DNA of 55,466 nucleotides from Bacteroidales bacterium. GTDB lineage: Bacteria > Bacteroidota > Bacteroidia > Bacteroidales > JAAYJT01. Made by a program: the position numbers and the translations under genes. The notes below the pieces were generated by a model that was not told the origin of the DNA, did not search any database, and saw only the letters and a list, made by a program, of their open reading frames with translations. The stretch is taken from positions 1-55,466 of the forward strand of contig JAAYJT010000005.1 of NCBI GenBank assembly GCA_012522795.1, written 5' to 3'. This document shows, piece after piece, positions 37,285 through 46,042 of the stretch (its first letter is position 1; each line of letters begins with the position of its first letter).

Positions 37285-37318
37285 TTTGTTGTTTTAATCA
37301 TTTTTGTGTTTAACTTTG
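37285..37318 (+). promoter_or_regulatory. Promoter of the ECF sigma gene
   Basis: TTTG (37285-37288) and TAACTTTG (37311-37318) are 22 bases apart, close to the Bacteroidota -33/-7 spacing. The start codon is 45 bases downstream of the -7 box. Confidence 0.55.
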
Positions 37319-37362
37319 CAGCGATTCAATTTAAACAAAATAATAATTAAACACAAGCCATT

Positions 37363-37869
37363 ATGACAGCAATTGAATTCAACAAGCAACTTATCAGCTT
37401 ACACAACAGCCTTAAATTTTTTGCAAACACTCTTACCTCAAATGCTGAAGAAGCTGACGATCTCATTCAGGATACTTATCTGAAAGCCCTGACCAACAGA
37501 GACAAATTTGCTGACAATACAAATTTGAAAGCATGGACATATACTATCATGAAAAACACCTTTATAAATAATTACAGGCGTAATGTTAAGGCGAGTACTA
37601 TTGTTGACTCTACAAAAGATCTGTATTACCTAAATATTCCTCGTAAAGAACAACAATATACTCCCGAAAGCGTATTATCAACCAAGGAAATCAATGCAAG
37701 CATCCTTGAACTGGATGAAGAGCAAAGATTACCATTCGAAATGCATACAGCAGGTTATAAATATAAAGAAATTGCTGAAGAGCTTAACTTATCAATAGGT
37801 ACTGTTAAAAGCCGGATATTTTTTACCCGTAAAAAACTTATGGCTGCGCTTAAAGAATTTCAAAATTAA
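37363..37869 (+). CDS. ECF-type RNA polymerase sigma factor
   Basis: The 168-residue protein has sigma region 2 (EEADDLIQDTYLKAL, WTYTIMKNTFINNYRR) and region 4 (QRLPFEMHTAGYKYKEIAEEL, then LSIGTVKSRIFFTRKKL), with no region 1 or 3. It should recruit RNA polymerase to a small regulon. No anti-sigma gene is adjacent. In other Bacteroidota a B12-type MerR gene and such a sigma gene precede carotenoid genes; here none follow. A bidirectional-type terminator lies 41 bases downstream. Confidence 0.92.
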   Translation: MTAIEFNKQLISLHNSLKFFANTLTSNAEEADDLIQDTYLKALTNRDKFADNTNLKAWTYTIMKNTFINNYRRNVKASTIVDSTKDLYYLNIPRKEQQYTPESVLSTKEINASILELDEEQRLPFEMHTAGYKYKEIAEELNLSIGTVKSRIFFTRKKLMAALKEFQN

Positions 37870-37909
37870 AACCTACTGTATGTAATTCACAATTTCTCAT
37901 ACTTTCTTT

Positions 37910-37943
37910 AAAAATCCGGCCACAAAAAAGCCGGATTTTTTTT
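37910..37943 (+). terminator. Terminator hairpin between convergent genes
   Basis: AAAATCCGGC pairs with GCCGGATTTT around CACAAAAAA, followed by a T-tract. The A/T flanks on both sides let it serve the sigma gene and the converging EamA gene. Confidence 0.8.
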
Positions 37944-38070
37944 GCAAATGCCAGAATTAAAGGGGATTTCAGCAAAAAACACTCAGCTGAATATTCAGCA
38001 TTCCATTTTATTAGCATAAAGATAAAATACAATTTTACAAAACCCGGGTTTGAACAAAAGACAAAACGTC

Positions 38071-39030
38071 TTAGCTTTTCGCAGTTTTTCGGTTCTGATT
38101 GCCCGGACTTGCTTGTCTGAGATTCAGCATAACTATTGCAAACAACAGGGTAGCAGCACTTAACCACTGAACCGGTTTAAGATGCTGTTTATTGATAGTA
38201 TAATCAAGCAGGATAGCTACCAGCGGAAAACAAAGCTCACAGATTGTGGATACCATAGCACTCACATTTTTTAGACCGTAATAATATAGAAAAATAGCTC
38301 CCGAGCCGGTGGTAAATGCAATTATCAAGAATATCAACCAATTAAGGGGAGTCGTAATAAAGATCTGCCTTATGCTACCAGTACCTATCACGTAAATCAA
38401 CATTAATAAAGTAGTGAACCCATAACGATAAAAGGTAGCTGTGTGAAATGAATAGCGGTTTAATATTTTTTTACTAAGTACTGTACCGCTCCCAAACGAA
38501 GCAGCAGCGATCAGCGAAAACACAGAAGCATAAATAGTTTTTATATTTGATTCGATATGCGGAATATTAAACCCGAAAGCAAGAAAATAGCCGGCAGCAA
38601 TTGCCACGGTAGCCCACAGATAATATCCCTTTCGGGGGCGTTCGCGCAAAATTATTGCAGCTAAAGCAATGGCAAACACAGGCTGGGTTTTCTGTAAAAG
38701 GATTACAATGCTTAATTTTTTGAACTCAACTAAAAATAATGCCTTTACAATGGAAAGTGTTCCCAGGGCGCCTCCCAGTAATGCAACGAGCAAAAAGATA
38801 AATATATCTGATTTTGTGAAATTCCTAACATATCTGTACTCCCTGTATAAAAATATATTCATTATCACAAAAGGTATCAGATGCAGCATAAATACCACGT
38901 ATCCAATCTCAAGATTGAAAAGATTGGGTGTCAGAACAACTCCGTCAAACCCCCATAGTGATGCCGATATACAAATTGCAAGAGCTCCTGTAATTGCAGC
39001 ACGCCGGTTGTTTATAATTTGCTTTATCAT
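38071..39030 (-). CDS. EamA/DMT-family transporter
   Basis: The 319-residue protein has ten hydrophobic segments in two EamA halves, with the inverted-repeat style of the drug/metabolite transporter superfamily (LWGFDGVVLTP near the start, FRYGFTTLLMLIYV near residue 200). Substrates range from amino acids to nucleotide sugars and are not told by sequence. It lies 43 bases downstream of the DUF7935 gene on the same strand. Confidence 0.85.
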   Translation of the reverse strand: MIKQIINNRRAAITGALAICISASLWGFDGVVLTPNLFNLEIGYVVFMLHLIPFVIMNIFLYREYRYVRNFTKSDIFIFLLVALLGGALGTLSIVKALFLVEFKKLSIVILLQKTQPVFAIALAAIILRERPRKGYYLWATVAIAAGYFLAFGFNIPHIESNIKTIYASVFSLIAAASFGSGTVLSKKILNRYSFHTATFYRYGFTTLLMLIYVIGTGSIRQIFITTPLNWLIFLIIAFTTGSGAIFLYYYGLKNVSAMVSTICELCFPLVAILLDYTINKQHLKPVQWLSAATLLFAIVMLNLRQASPGNQNRKTAKS

Positions 39031-39073
39031 CTTATTTTTAGTGAATCTTAACTAAACCTTTAATCCATAATGT

Positions 39074-39595
39074 TTAAAACAAGCCCCTTGCTTCCTGCTT
39101 TACAAATTCAATTGCTCTTATAACCGGATCAATCTCCAGCCCTGTAAACAATTCAAGGATTTTTGCAGCAAGAACAGTTGAAGGCTCATCATTATCAATA
39201 TCCACTGCAGCAGTATTAATAAGCCTTATCATTTCTTCTCTGGCAGATTTTGTCAGATCCCAAGCCTTTGACGAAATATAAACCTGCTGCGATAAATTAT
39301 GGTCAAATTCATCCCTTATGGTTTGAATCAACAAAGGTTGTAACTGCCCTGTAGTCATGCCTTGTTTGTTCAGCCTCAGGATCAATTGATTTGGCGAAAT
39401 GCGCTCAAGCAGCAGAACAATGCGTTCATAAGCCTGCATCCGAACCGAAAAAACGTCATGACGGATGATTTGCATACGTTCATTTTTCGAACGCAAAATT
39501 TCATGCTGAAAAAAACGTCTAATGATCAGATAAACCCCGCCAATTATAATGATAACAGGTAATGTATATTTTAATATTTCAAGCAATGCTTCCAT
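39074..39595 (-). CDS. DUF7935-type single-pass membrane protein
   Basis: One N-terminal membrane helix (about residues 8-27, LKYTLPVIIIIGGVYLII) is followed by a soluble helical domain of about 140 residues (QAYERIVLLLERISPNQLILRL). The family is common in Bacteroidota and its role is unknown. It is divergent from the Rel gene. Confidence 0.75.
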   Translation of the reverse strand: MEALLEILKYTLPVIIIIGGVYLIIRRFFQHEILRSKNERMQIIRHDVFSVRMQAYERIVLLLERISPNQLILRLNKQGMTTGQLQPLLIQTIRDEFDHNLSQQVYISSKAWDLTKSAREEMIRLINTAAVDIDNDEPSTVLAAKILELFTGLEIDPVIRAIEFVKQEARGLF

Positions 39596-39729
39596 TGAGT
39601 GTTTTTTTCAAAAATATAGTTTTTCGGCAGCAAAGGTCGTAAATAAGTTGTAATGCAACAAAAAATCAAAAATTGTCGTCTTAACCACAGATTAACATCC
39701 CAATAATCGCATATTGGCTCTAAAAAGAT

Positions 39730-39737
39730 TAATTTTG
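39730..39737 (+). promoter_or_regulatory. -7 box TAATTTTG before the Rel gene
   Basis: TAATTTTG ends 17 bases before the ATG at 39755, implying a near-leaderless message. The -33 is weak. Confidence 0.5.
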
Positions 39738-39754
39738 CATCACAAAGTAGTTTC

Positions 39755-41962
39755 ATGCAGGGTAAAACAGAAATAGCAGATAAGTTCAGTTTGTCAAATA
39801 AATACCGTGAACTTTATGAAGCCTCGGGTGTGATTTTGAACAGCCGTGATGCCAAATTACTAAAGTCAGCAGTAAAATTATTAATGGAAGCACATCAGGA
39901 CAAGGCTGATGAAATTAAGAATTACCACTTAAGTCATTCAATTGAAGTAGCAATTATTGTTGCCCGGGAAATGGAATTGCACTTTAATGCAATTATCTGT
40001 GCTTTATTGCAATATGTTTTAAAAGATGCTGATATCAAACCTGATAAGATTGAAAAACTGTTTGGACCATCGGTTCGGCAAATGTTGGAAACTCTGACAA
40101 AAATTGCCAGACTCCACACCGATCGTATTTCAATGAATGCCGGAAATTTCATTAATCTCTTATTGACTATTACTGACGATGTAAGGATAATCCTCATACG
40201 TCTTGCTGACCGTTTGCACTATATGCGAACCCTTAATCAGATGAATACAGAAGATAAAATTCGAATATCATCTGAAACATCTATTTTATATGCTCCTTTG
40301 GCTCATCGGCTTGGGCTGTACAATATAAAAACTGAGCTTGAAGAACTTTCAATGCGGTTTTCGCAGAAAGAAATGTATGAAACCATTGAAAAAAAATTAA
40401 AAGAGACCGAAGAAGAACATAGCCAGTTTTTAAATAATTTTATGATACCTATAAGAAGGGTACTACATGAAGCCGGTTTCAAATTTGAGTTAAAAGGAAG
40501 AACAAAATCCGTTAATTCCATTCACGCCAAAATGGTAAAGCAAAATGTTGAGTTTCATGAGGTTTACGATTTATTTGCTGTACGGGTAATTCTGAATAAC
40601 ACAATTGAAAATGAACTTGCTGATTGCTGGAAAGTTTACTCAATGATTTCCAATATCTATCAGCCAGACCCCAAAAGGCTGCGCGACTGGATTACCACTC
40701 CAAAAGAAAATGGATATGAATCGCTGCATACTACTGTTTTAGGTCCGCATAAACGTTTTGTGGAAGTTCAGATCCGAACTAAACGAATGAATGCAAATGC
40801 TGAAAAAGGTTATGCAGCACACTGGAGATATAAGGGTAGGGGTAAACAGCAAAAAATGGATGAGTGGCTAAACCATTTAAGAAATTTACTTGAAAGACCG
40901 GAAGATTATATATTTCATGGAGATGCCGGCACAAAAATAAAAGAAGCCAGTTATATATTTGTTTTTACCCCTCAGGGCGATTTAAAAAAACTTCCAGCCA
41001 AAGCTTCAGTTTTAGATTTTGCTTATGAGGTTCATTCAGGTTTGGGTGAAAAATGTACCGGCGCAAAAATTAATGGTAAAATTGTTCCAATTAAACATGA
41101 GCTAAAAAATGGCGATCAAGTCGAAATCTTGAGTTCACGAAATCAAAAACCTAACCTTGACTGGCTAGATTGGGTAATTACAGGCAAAGCACGTAATAAA
41201 ATAAAACGGTATCTGAGAGAAGCACGCTATAACAGAAGCGAGGAAGGTAAAGACATATTGCGTCGCAAATTATCGCAACTGGATATACCATTTAATGATG
41301 AAGTGCTTAACAAACTAATGTTGCACTTTACAACCGAAGACCCTTTGGAGTTTTATCAACAGCTTGCTGAGGGAAAAATTGAACCGGCAAATATCAAAGA
41401 AGTTTTATTGGGAGTGCCGCAAAGATCAGATCAGGAATTACGTGAAAAAATAATTGAAAAAATAATTTCAAAAACCTCGGGTACTCCTGCCGATGAATAT
41501 ATATTGCTTATTGAGGAAAACCCTGAAATAAGAGATTATAAACTGGCCAAATGCTGTATGCCTTCTGTAGGTGACGAAGTTTTTGGGTTCATAACTGTAA
41601 GTGACGGAATAAAGATCCATAATGTTAACTGTCCGAACGCTCATGAAATGAGAAAAAAGTATGCTTATAGGATAGTTAAGGCACAATGGGTAAGAAAATC
41701 TAATATCAAAGGAAGAATTTCAAAAATTCATATTAGCGGCACTGATCGTTCAGGCCTTCTGAACAGCATTACCAGAATAATAGAAGACATGAAAGAAAAT
41801 AATGCAGACCTGAAAATAAATCTGGAATCAGTTTCATTTAATTCAAGATACGGTGATTTTGAAGGCACACTTAGGCTTTTTATCAATGACGACAAACACC
41901 TTAAAAACCTGATTCACAAGATCAAAGAAGTTGAAGGGGTGTCAAAAGTAGCAAACTACTGA
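39755..41962 (+). CDS. relA: RelA-type (p)ppGpp synthetase with inactive hydrolase domain
   Basis: The 735-residue protein has the long RSH order: HD-type hydrolase region (about residues 30-200), synthetase (about 240-370, with YDLFAVRVI, RDWITTPKENGYESLHT and VEVQIRTKRM), TGS (about 400-465, TPQGDLKKLPA), a zinc-finger/helical part and a C-terminal ACT domain. In the hydrolase, the essential His-Asp pair in ALLHDVVEDT is replaced by Gln86-Tyr87 (ALLQYVLKD), so ppGpp hydrolysis is not expected. The synthetase motifs look intact. Bacteroidota usually carry a second, bifunctional enzyme elsewhere. A conserved unknown gene starts 10 bases after its stop. Confidence 0.95.
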   Translation: MQGKTEIADKFSLSNKYRELYEASGVILNSRDAKLLKSAVKLLMEAHQDKADEIKNYHLSHSIEVAIIVAREMELHFNAIICALLQYVLKDADIKPDKIEKLFGPSVRQMLETLTKIARLHTDRISMNAGNFINLLLTITDDVRIILIRLADRLHYMRTLNQMNTEDKIRISSETSILYAPLAHRLGLYNIKTELEELSMRFSQKEMYETIEKKLKETEEEHSQFLNNFMIPIRRVLHEAGFKFELKGRTKSVNSIHAKMVKQNVEFHEVYDLFAVRVILNNTIENELADCWKVYSMISNIYQPDPKRLRDWITTPKENGYESLHTTVLGPHKRFVEVQIRTKRMNANAEKGYAAHWRYKGRGKQQKMDEWLNHLRNLLERPEDYIFHGDAGTKIKEASYIFVFTPQGDLKKLPAKASVLDFAYEVHSGLGEKCTGAKINGKIVPIKHELKNGDQVEILSSRNQKPNLDWLDWVITGKARNKIKRYLREARYNRSEEGKDILRRKLSQLDIPFNDEVLNKLMLHFTTEDPLEFYQQLAEGKIEPANIKEVLLGVPQRSDQELREKIIEKIISKTSGTPADEYILLIEENPEIRDYKLAKCCMPSVGDEVFGFITVSDGIKIHNVNCPNAHEMRKKYAYRIVKAQWVRKSNIKGRISKIHISGTDRSGLLNSITRIIEDMKENNADLKINLESVSFNSRYGDFEGTLRLFINDDKHLKNLIHKIKEVEGVSKVANY

Positions 41963-41972
41963 TCAACAACTC

Positions 41973-42494
41973 ATGCTGATGGGAGCATATAGAGAAAGAT
42001 ACGAAAACCAACTCAATAGTATATCAATTTACGGTGAAGAATATATAGTCGGCGAGTGGTATGACTTTTTGGTTCTGAAAACATTTAAAATGCCCGGCAC
42101 TGATGAATATTTTGTGCTAAAAAGCCGGAATGGAAATCATTTCCTAATCCCTGCAGCTTACTATAAAGGTTATGGATTAACACCCGGCACTATGATAAAA
42201 TGCACGGTTGACAAGATCAATTGCTCAGGCAGGATCTTTCTTGAACCTGAACATCCGTATTTTACAATTGGAAAAGAATACGTTTTCAGGCTAACAGATA
42301 AAACCCAAAGGACAAGTAGTAAATTCAGGGTAATAAAACAATACAAGCTTAAAGACGAACAGGATAATGAAGTACTTGCTGAATATGTGAGTAACTTTCA
42401 TTTACCACTGCATTCATTGTTTCAGGCTGAAGTCAGAAGGATCCGTAAAGGAGCTCTGATACTGGGCAATGTGCGGGTTATTAACAATTGTTAA
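41973..42494 (+). CDS. Conserved unknown protein downstream of rel
   Basis: This 173-residue soluble protein has an alternating strand pattern (GEWYDFLVLKTFKMPGTDEYFVLKS, in part YDFLVLKTFKMPGTDEYF) that could be one or two OB-like barrels, ending with EVRRIRKGALILGNVRVI. No catalytic motif or signal is seen. It starts only 10 bases after rel and is likely translated from the same message, so a role tied to the stringent response or to RNA is plausible but unproven. A weak hairpin (42509-42528) follows. Confidence 0.6.
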   Translation: MLMGAYRERYENQLNSISIYGEEYIVGEWYDFLVLKTFKMPGTDEYFVLKSRNGNHFLIPAAYYKGYGLTPGTMIKCTVDKINCSGRIFLEPEHPYFTIGKEYVFRLTDKTQRTSSKFRVIKQYKLKDEQDNEVLAEYVSNFHLPLHSLFQAEVRRIRKGALILGNVRVINNC

Positions 42495-42785
42495 ACATGA
42501 ATGTTAGCATCCTGTTGATAATCAGGATCACAAAAACCATTAGCAAAGTTTTTTAGTGCTAAAAACCATTAAACAAGGGATAAGCTGAGGTCTGTTAAAA
42601 TTTCCCGCAACAACCTGGCAAGAACCATAGCTGTTTATGTAAATCAGGAAACACATCATTTTTTTCGCATTTCATAACTTTAAAAATCAAATAACACCCT
42701 TTAGCTTCTATTGAAAATTCCATAATCATTTTTACTTTTACAGCCCGAAAATTGAATCCCGGTTTGATAACTTATCGCATTTATT

Positions 42786-43730
42786 ATGAACAAATTAGCT
42801 GTTGTTGCTTTTGGAGGAAATGCTCTTCTTCGCTGTGATCAGAAAGGAACTATTGATGAACAGGAGGCAAATGCATATATTACAAGTAATCAGTTACTTA
42901 CTCTTATTAAGAAAGATTATGACCTTGTAATAACTCATGGAAACGGTCCTCAGGTAGGTAATATTCTGCTTGCAAATTCAGCTGGTGCTATACTACACGG
43001 GCTTCCTGATATGCCAATTGATGTAAGTGTGGCATATTCGCAGGGGTTCATCGGCTATGTTATCGAGCAACAGCTCAGGAATGTACTGAATGTCAATAAC
43101 ATCAATCGTGATATCATAACTGTTGTTACTCAGGTTTTAGTTGACAAGGATGATCCGGCTTTTAAAAATCCGACAAAACCGGTTGGTCCGTTTTATTCAA
43201 GTGAAGAAGCTGAACGAATTGCTTCTGAAACAAATTCTGTTTTTAAAGCTGATCCTCGTGGACGCGGCTTCCGAAAAGTAGTTGCCTCACCACAACCCCT
43301 GTCTGTTTTTAATATAAAAACTATTGAAAAACTGGCTCGTGCCCATGAAATTGTGATCGCGGTTGGTGGAGGCGGAATACCAGTGTTTGAAGTTGATGAA
43401 AATAAGTTTCAGGGAACTAATGCAGTCATTGACAAAGATCTTGCTTCTGCTTTACTTGCCGTTGGGATCAATGCTGATGAATTTTATATTCTGACCGATG
43501 TTCCTAAAGCATGCCTTTATTATAATACTCTTCAGCCAACTTCAATTGATCGGATGAGTGTGAAAGAAGCAAGGCAATATATTGAAGAAGGACATTTTGC
43601 CGATGGAAGTATGAGGCCAAAAGTTAAAGCAGCAGTATATTTTACCACTCAAACGGGTAGAGATTCCTTAATAACCTGTGCCGAATTACTTGGTTCAGAC
43701 AATGAAGGAACAAGAATAACAAAATCGTAA
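42786..43730 (+). CDS. arcC: Carbamate kinase
   Basis: The 314-residue protein is an amino-acid-kinase-fold carbamate kinase: AFGGNALL at the start, THGNGPQVGN near residue 51, VGGGGIPV near residue 198, IDKDLASALLA near residue 216 and the C-terminal SMRPKVKAA. It makes ATP from carbamoyl phosphate and ADP, or the reverse. No other arginine-deiminase genes are next to it, but a CtlX-type enzyme is encoded 11 kb downstream. The gap on its left (42495-42785) has no gene. Confidence 0.95.
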   Translation: MNKLAVVAFGGNALLRCDQKGTIDEQEANAYITSNQLLTLIKKDYDLVITHGNGPQVGNILLANSAGAILHGLPDMPIDVSVAYSQGFIGYVIEQQLRNVLNVNNINRDIITVVTQVLVDKDDPAFKNPTKPVGPFYSSEEAERIASETNSVFKADPRGRGFRKVVASPQPLSVFNIKTIEKLARAHEIVIAVGGGGIPVFEVDENKFQGTNAVIDKDLASALLAVGINADEFYILTDVPKACLYYNTLQPTSIDRMSVKEARQYIEEGHFADGSMRPKVKAAVYFTTQTGRDSLITCAELLGSDNEGTRITKS

Positions 43731-43847
43731 ATTCAGACAATATATTCAGAACCTATATTCATCACATATTCAGCAATTTACTGCAGGAACCAACTGTCAA
43801 AATTACACCTCTTTAGCGTATTTCATGAAAACCCGGGTTTAGTTTTG

Positions 43848-43855
43848 TAACTTTG
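43848..43855 (+). promoter_or_regulatory. -7 box TAACTTTG before yggS
   Basis: TAACTTTG is 12-21 bases before the two candidate ATGs (43867 and 43876); expected transcription would begin near 43862. Confidence 0.5.
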
Positions 43856-43866
43856 CTCTTTCAAAA

Positions 43867-44547
43867 ATGTATTTTATGACTGCTGTTGATAACCTAAAAA
43901 GACTAAGAAATGAAATCCCGGAACATGTTAAGATAGTTGCAATTTCAAAAACACATACCGAGCAGGAAATTCTTGAGGTTTATAATGCCGGTCTTCGTTG
44001 TTTTGGTGAAAATAGAGCTCAGGAACTAATTAACAAACAGCCTCTCCTGCCCAATGATATGGAATGGCATTTTGTTGGTCATCTTCAAACTAATAAGGTA
44101 AAGTATATTGCACCCTATATTTCTGTGATTCAAAGCATTGACAGTTTAAGATTACTGAATGAAGTAAACAAACAGGCACAAAAACACAATAGGGTGATAG
44201 ATTGTTTGTTACAATTTTTCATAGCCAGGGAAGAAACCAAATATGGGCTCGACTTGCAGGAAGCCCATGTTTTGTTGAACTCAGATGCATACAAAAGCAT
44301 GAAAAACATCAAGATCAGAGGTGTTATGGGAATGGCAACATATACCGATAATACTGACAGGGTCAGAAATGAATTCAAAGAACTTAAGCAAATTTTTGAT
44401 TCGTTGAAAAACGATTTCTTTTCTCACAATGCTGATTTCAGTGAAATATCAATGGGAATGTCGGGCGATTATAAAATAGCCATTGAAGAAGGCAGCACCA
44501 TTGTAAGAATAGGTACGGCAATCTTTGGTGAAAGGAACGGTCGCTAA
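43867..44547 (+). CDS. yggS: YggS-family PLP homeostasis protein
   Basis: The 226-residue protein is a monomeric alanine-racemase-like PLP binder: the PLP lysine lies in VAISKTH near residue 28, followed by CFGENRAQEL, HFVGHLQTNK and SMGMSGDYKIAIEEGSTIVRIG in part. These proteins buffer pyridoxal phosphate and have no known enzymatic reaction. The start could be 43867 or 43876. Confidence 0.95.
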   Translation: MYFMTAVDNLKRLRNEIPEHVKIVAISKTHTEQEILEVYNAGLRCFGENRAQELINKQPLLPNDMEWHFVGHLQTNKVKYIAPYISVIQSIDSLRLLNEVNKQAQKHNRVIDCLLQFFIAREETKYGLDLQEAHVLLNSDAYKSMKNIKIRGVMGMATYTDNTDRVRNEFKELKQIFDSLKNDFFSHNADFSEISMGMSGDYKIAIEEGSTIVRIGTAIFGERNGR

Positions 44548-44685
44548 TCAAAACAGAATCTATAAGACCTTGTTTAACAACATTTCAAACCATCATTAAA
44601 CCATTTTCGATTAAGAACAAAATTTCAAGAATCCGGCAAATTTAAGGTATAGTAAAATATCATATTTGATTATCATAAAAACATG

Positions 44686-44693
44686 TAGTTTTG
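44686..44693 (+). promoter_or_regulatory. -7 box TAGTTTTG before the PLP lyase gene
   Basis: TAGTTTTG lies 27 bases before the ATG at 44721. TTTG at 44665-44668 is 17 bases upstream, slightly short for a -33. Confidence 0.45.
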
Positions 44694-44720
44694 CACATCA
44701 ACTTATCAATACTTTAACAC

Positions 44721-45917
44721 ATGAATACAAAGAAAGATCCCGCAACAAGAATTCAGGAACTGAAAAAATTTGGCGAGTTTGGAGATGTAAATCCTTCGAT
44801 ATCCGACTCAGCAACATTTACTTTCATGAAAGCGCAAACTATGCTTGACACTTTCAAAGGTGAAACCGAAGGTTGTTTTCTTTATTCAAGACATTGGAAC
44901 CCAACGAACAAGTATCTTGCTGATGCACTTGCTGCCATGGAAGGCACTGAAGCAGCCTGGGTTACAGCCTCGGGCATGGGTGCTATAACCAGCGCTATAC
45001 TTCAACTGGTAAACAGTGGCGACCATATTGTAACGAGCCGGACTACCTATGGTGGTACTTTTGCATTCTTGAAAAACTACCTGCCAAAATTCAATATTGA
45101 TGTAACTTTTGTGAATATTTCCGACCTTGATGCTGTTAAAGCTGCAATACGTCCTAACACAAAAATTATTTATACTGAATCGCTAACCAATCCCATGTTG
45201 CAGGTTTCAGATATCCCGGCATTAGCAGATATTGCCAACAAAAATGGTTGCAAACTGATTGTTGATAACACTTTTACACCTATGATAATTTTGCCCACTG
45301 ATCTTGGAGCACATATTACTGTGTACAGCCTGACAAAATTCATCAATGGTAAGAACGATTGCGTTGCCGGTGCTATTTGCGGGACCGAAGAATATATAGC
45401 CTCATTGATTGATGTTAATGATGGAACTGCCATGTTATTAGGACCGGTTCTTGACCCTCTGCGTTCTTCAAGTATTTTAAAAAACCTTCATACCCTTCAT
45501 ATAAGAATGAAACAGCATAGTGCAAATGCTATGTTCCTTTCAAAAAAATTCAAAGAAATAGGATTGAGAGTAACTTATCCAGGTCTTCCTGATCATCCTG
45601 ATCACGAGCTGATGAAAAAATTAATGCATCCTGATTTTGGGTTTGGCGGTATTTTATCAATTGACATGGAGACTTTTGAAAGAGCTGCTTCACTAATGGA
45701 AAAAATGGAGCTGGAAGGCGTAGGATATCTGGCTGTCAGTCTCGGTTATTTTAAAACTTTATTCAGCAATTCCGGTAAAAGTACTTCAAGCGAAGTACCG
45801 GAAGAAACTCAGCGCGAAATGGGTATGAGTGAGGGACTTATTCGTTTCTCAGTAGGTTTGGATCATAGTATTGAGAACACATGGGAGATCATAAAAAAAT
45901 GCCTCAATGAAATTTGA
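44721..45917 (+). CDS. Cys/Met-metabolism PLP enzyme (methionine gamma-lyase-like)
   Basis: The 398-residue protein has the type I PLP fold of the trans-sulfuration family: YSRHWNPTNKYLADALAAMEG near residue 53 (in part RHWNPTN), the PLP lysine K206 in SLTKFINGKND, and the C-terminal LIRFSVGLDHSIEN. The family covers methionine gamma-lyase, cystathionine gamma-synthase/lyase and O-acetylhomoserine sulfhydrylase. The lysine motif STKYxxGHSD is altered to LTKFINGKND, so the exact reaction is uncertain. It converges on the MATE gene. Confidence 0.88.
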   Translation: MNTKKDPATRIQELKKFGEFGDVNPSISDSATFTFMKAQTMLDTFKGETEGCFLYSRHWNPTNKYLADALAAMEGTEAAWVTASGMGAITSAILQLVNSGDHIVTSRTTYGGTFAFLKNYLPKFNIDVTFVNISDLDAVKAAIRPNTKIIYTESLTNPMLQVSDIPALADIANKNGCKLIVDNTFTPMIILPTDLGAHITVYSLTKFINGKNDCVAGAICGTEEYIASLIDVNDGTAMLLGPVLDPLRSSSILKNLHTLHIRMKQHSANAMFLSKKFKEIGLRVTYPGLPDHPDHELMKKLMHPDFGFGGILSIDMETFERAASLMEKMELEGVGYLAVSLGYFKTLFSNSGKSTSSEVPEETQREMGMSEGLIRFSVGLDHSIENTWEIIKKCLNEI

Positions 45918-45984
45918 TGCCTTTTAATTGACTTTCTGATATATTTGACAAACAAGTTTACTGATCTTTGTAATCAAAATTGTA

Positions 45985-46013
45985 ATATATTGGTTCTCTG
46001 AACACCAATATAT
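45985..46013. terminator. Hairpin between convergent genes
   Basis: ATATATTGGT (45985-45994) pairs with ACCAATATAT (46004-46013) over 10 bases around a 9-base loop. It lies between two converging genes, but lacks a clear T-tract. Confidence 0.4.
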
Positions 46014-46042
46014 AAGTGATGGTTTTAATCCAAACCTCTGGT

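Larger units (their letters stand above)
36749..37362. other. Long regulatory gap between MerR and sigma genes
   Basis: The gap contains repeat locus 3 (36889-37011), AT-rich DNA with no visible gene, and a promoter-like pair just before the sigma gene. Confidence 0.5.

Noticed and set aside
42509-42528. Terminator after the rel-linked gene
   Set aside because: The 6-bp stem (ATCCTG/CAGGAT) is short and has no T-tract.
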